From NCBI GenBank assembly GCA_030681525.1, contig JAUXSD010000187.1:1-32867 (forward strand): a DNA stretch of 32,867 nt, in the 5' to 3' direction. Both the position numbers and the translations under genes were made by a program. Source of the DNA: Solirubrobacteraceae bacterium (GTDB lineage: Bacteria; Actinomycetota; Thermoleophilia; Solirubrobacterales; Solirubrobacteraceae). The notes beneath the pieces were generated by a model. It made no database searches. It saw only the letters and a program-made list of their open reading frames with translations, and was not told the origin of the DNA. Positions 32,801 to 32,867 of this stretch are shown one piece after another. The number at the start of each line of letters is the position of its first letter. The stretch's first letter is position 1.

Positions 32801-32867
32801 CGCTGTCGGACGCGCGGTCCCGCGTGTAGCTGAGGAAGACCCGCGGCCTGAGGTCGTCGTCCGCGCC
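29862..32867 (-). CDS. TIR domain - seven WD40 repeats - KAP P-loop NTPase, 5' end outside window
   Basis: At least 1001 residues; the frame is open at the right edge, so the GTG at 32801 is internal (VFLSYTRDRA precedes it in frame). Numbering from the edge: TIR domain ~1-150 with VFLSYTRD and, at the NADase position, E79 following SSEWMQAE. Seven WD40 blades ~160-461, each ending like VRLWDV or LRVWDL, enough for one closed propeller. KAP NTPase from ~490: Walker A GRWGAGKS (529-536), two membrane helices ~606-665 inserted after it, Walker B with the KAP signature DDLDRC (699-704), then a helical C-terminus. KAP proteins are membrane-linked NTPases; TIR domains often cleave NAD+ or make signals in anti-phage immunity. 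A sensor-switch-effector role is inferred. A sensor after the effector but before the NTPase differs from the usual TIR-NACHT-WD40 order. Confidence 0.88.
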   Translation of the reverse strand, partial: GADDDLRPRVFLSYTRDRASDSVRQPLVKALDAAGFEPWRGVPPALEPGPARDSFVAESRAAVVIVSPMAHSSEWMQAEERLLLRRAAEDPAFVVVAIRTSDVPPAMFERWDQHRSANVVVIADAGNADAQIAGVLDALAPLRAHRADTSAAGDSTLLTAADHVGGVSAVAWARLDGRPCVVTGDGVGTLRVIDVVRDELRFQHPGLHAGFISELEVGMLGGVPTAVSGGYDGNLCLVDLVDITIGTYRRFAPGGLGGMALAGSRAGLVAICALDDGTLEKWDSGEPERRAAFRASHEGAVRAIAVTDVGGRSVAVSGGEDRRVRLWDVDTGEPIDEPRRGHTGAVQVVATTVLDSRPVAVSGGAEGTLRVWDLADGGPGGEPLQAHEGGVLAIAATAAGVVVSAGQDGAVRVWDLRTRQQLAQRLHTDGETVGALAIGNAGGREVVVMGGADGGVRLWDLPAGSVGAPAAASPAADASGAHDRVDWVSDARAKADLLQRRPLAQTLATRLNRLRAEEPGTSFLVHLDGRWGAGKSTVLDLLRDELAEDWLVVEFDAWRQMRVGPPWWALLASLRHAIRDDLRWDSALRLRVREALHRGRRGGPLYAVALIALLGLVLLLGFGVDLGGIDRTVSSILVVLGGLGTLIAGASALGRFLLWDSVAGAKVFEQSQRDPMDSVAEHFGWLVARAGKPVVFFVDDLDRCSNEYVVALLDAVQTLVRDAPARRARRRRAPAQDAPTPVCHVVVAADGRWIRTSYEQEHAHFADAVAEPGRALGYLFLAKIFQLTVEVPAISPHRQDAFMRGLLRSAGGDAGRDDAREIATKAAVVEQQVQDSTSEAETLAAYDHAEAPVRAAVAEKVVAKLAEKQIERSTEHALERFAPLLEANPRAMKLFVNAYGVARALQILEDNVVPRDPLALWTIVRTRWPGLAEYVRGHPEAIEALAAGGPGPPATPKDIEALFGAPAVRRVITCAHGGPLTPALIRACCGLPEDEELPPAV

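Noticed and set aside
1..32867. CRISPR arrays, tRNA/rRNA genes, insertion sequences, integrases or att sites
   Set aside because: No spaced direct repeats, tRNA cloverleaf, rRNA stretch, transposase or integrase protein was seen. Gaps between genes are all under 175 bp.
28681..32867. Treating the carboxypeptidase and TIR/KAP genes as one two-gene defence system
   Set aside because: They are convergent with separate promoters, and the carboxypeptidase is coupled to its own upstream small gene; adjacency alone does not support a joint role.

Overview
The window is very GC-rich (about 70% by eye), densely packed, and uses many GTG starts plus one TTG start. Gene content points to a high-GC actinobacterium: a fused SecDF, a DUF3817 membrane protein, a CGNR zinc-finger regulator, a free SGNH protein and start codons preceded closely by a TANNNT -10 hexamer. 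RecJ together with the other genes fits class Thermoleophilia (Solirubrobacterales) best. This placement is an inference from gene content. No rRNA, tRNA, CRISPR array, insertion sequence or integrase was seen. No gap between genes exceeds 174 bp.

Layout. 1-2365 (+): the 3' end of a CorA-type Mg2+ transporter, a diacylglycerol-kinase-family lipid kinase, and a stand-alone Uma2 nuclease-fold protein. 2374-18480 (mostly -): a housekeeping block read right to left, yebC, ruvC-ruvA-ruvB, a zinc-ribbon/PAS protein, secDF, two small membrane proteins, recJ, relA. Several genes overlap by 4 bp (ruvC/ruvA, ruvA/ruvB, recJ/relA). This is the classic bacterial yebC-ruv-sec-recJ-relA neighbourhood, but yajC and apt are absent and three plus-strand genes are inserted: a membrane-anchored spermidine-synthase-like protein, DUF3817, and a protein resembling glucan water dikinase.

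18491-22345: a CGNR/ABATE regulator diverges from a MOSC-domain gene. The spacer between them carries two near-identical inverted repeats (half-site CTAACGG), one in front of each gene. A phosphomannomutase/phosphoglucomutase and a metallo-beta-lactamase-fold hydrolase follow.

22355-28014: an envelope/polysaccharide-like group: a small secreted cysteine-rich protein, a secreted SGNH-domain protein, two SAM methyltransferases, a DedA membrane protein, a CatB-type O-acetyltransferase and a family 2 glycosyltransferase.

28053-29841: a secreted cupredoxin, then an 88-residue protein whose layout resembles an M14 carboxypeptidase propeptide, whose stop codon shares a base with the start codon of an M14 zinc carboxypeptidase.

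29862-end (-): a very large gene running off the right edge that joins a TIR domain, a seven-bladed WD40 propeller and a KAP-family P-loop NTPase with two membrane helices. It is the best candidate in the window for an undescribed immune or signalling protein.
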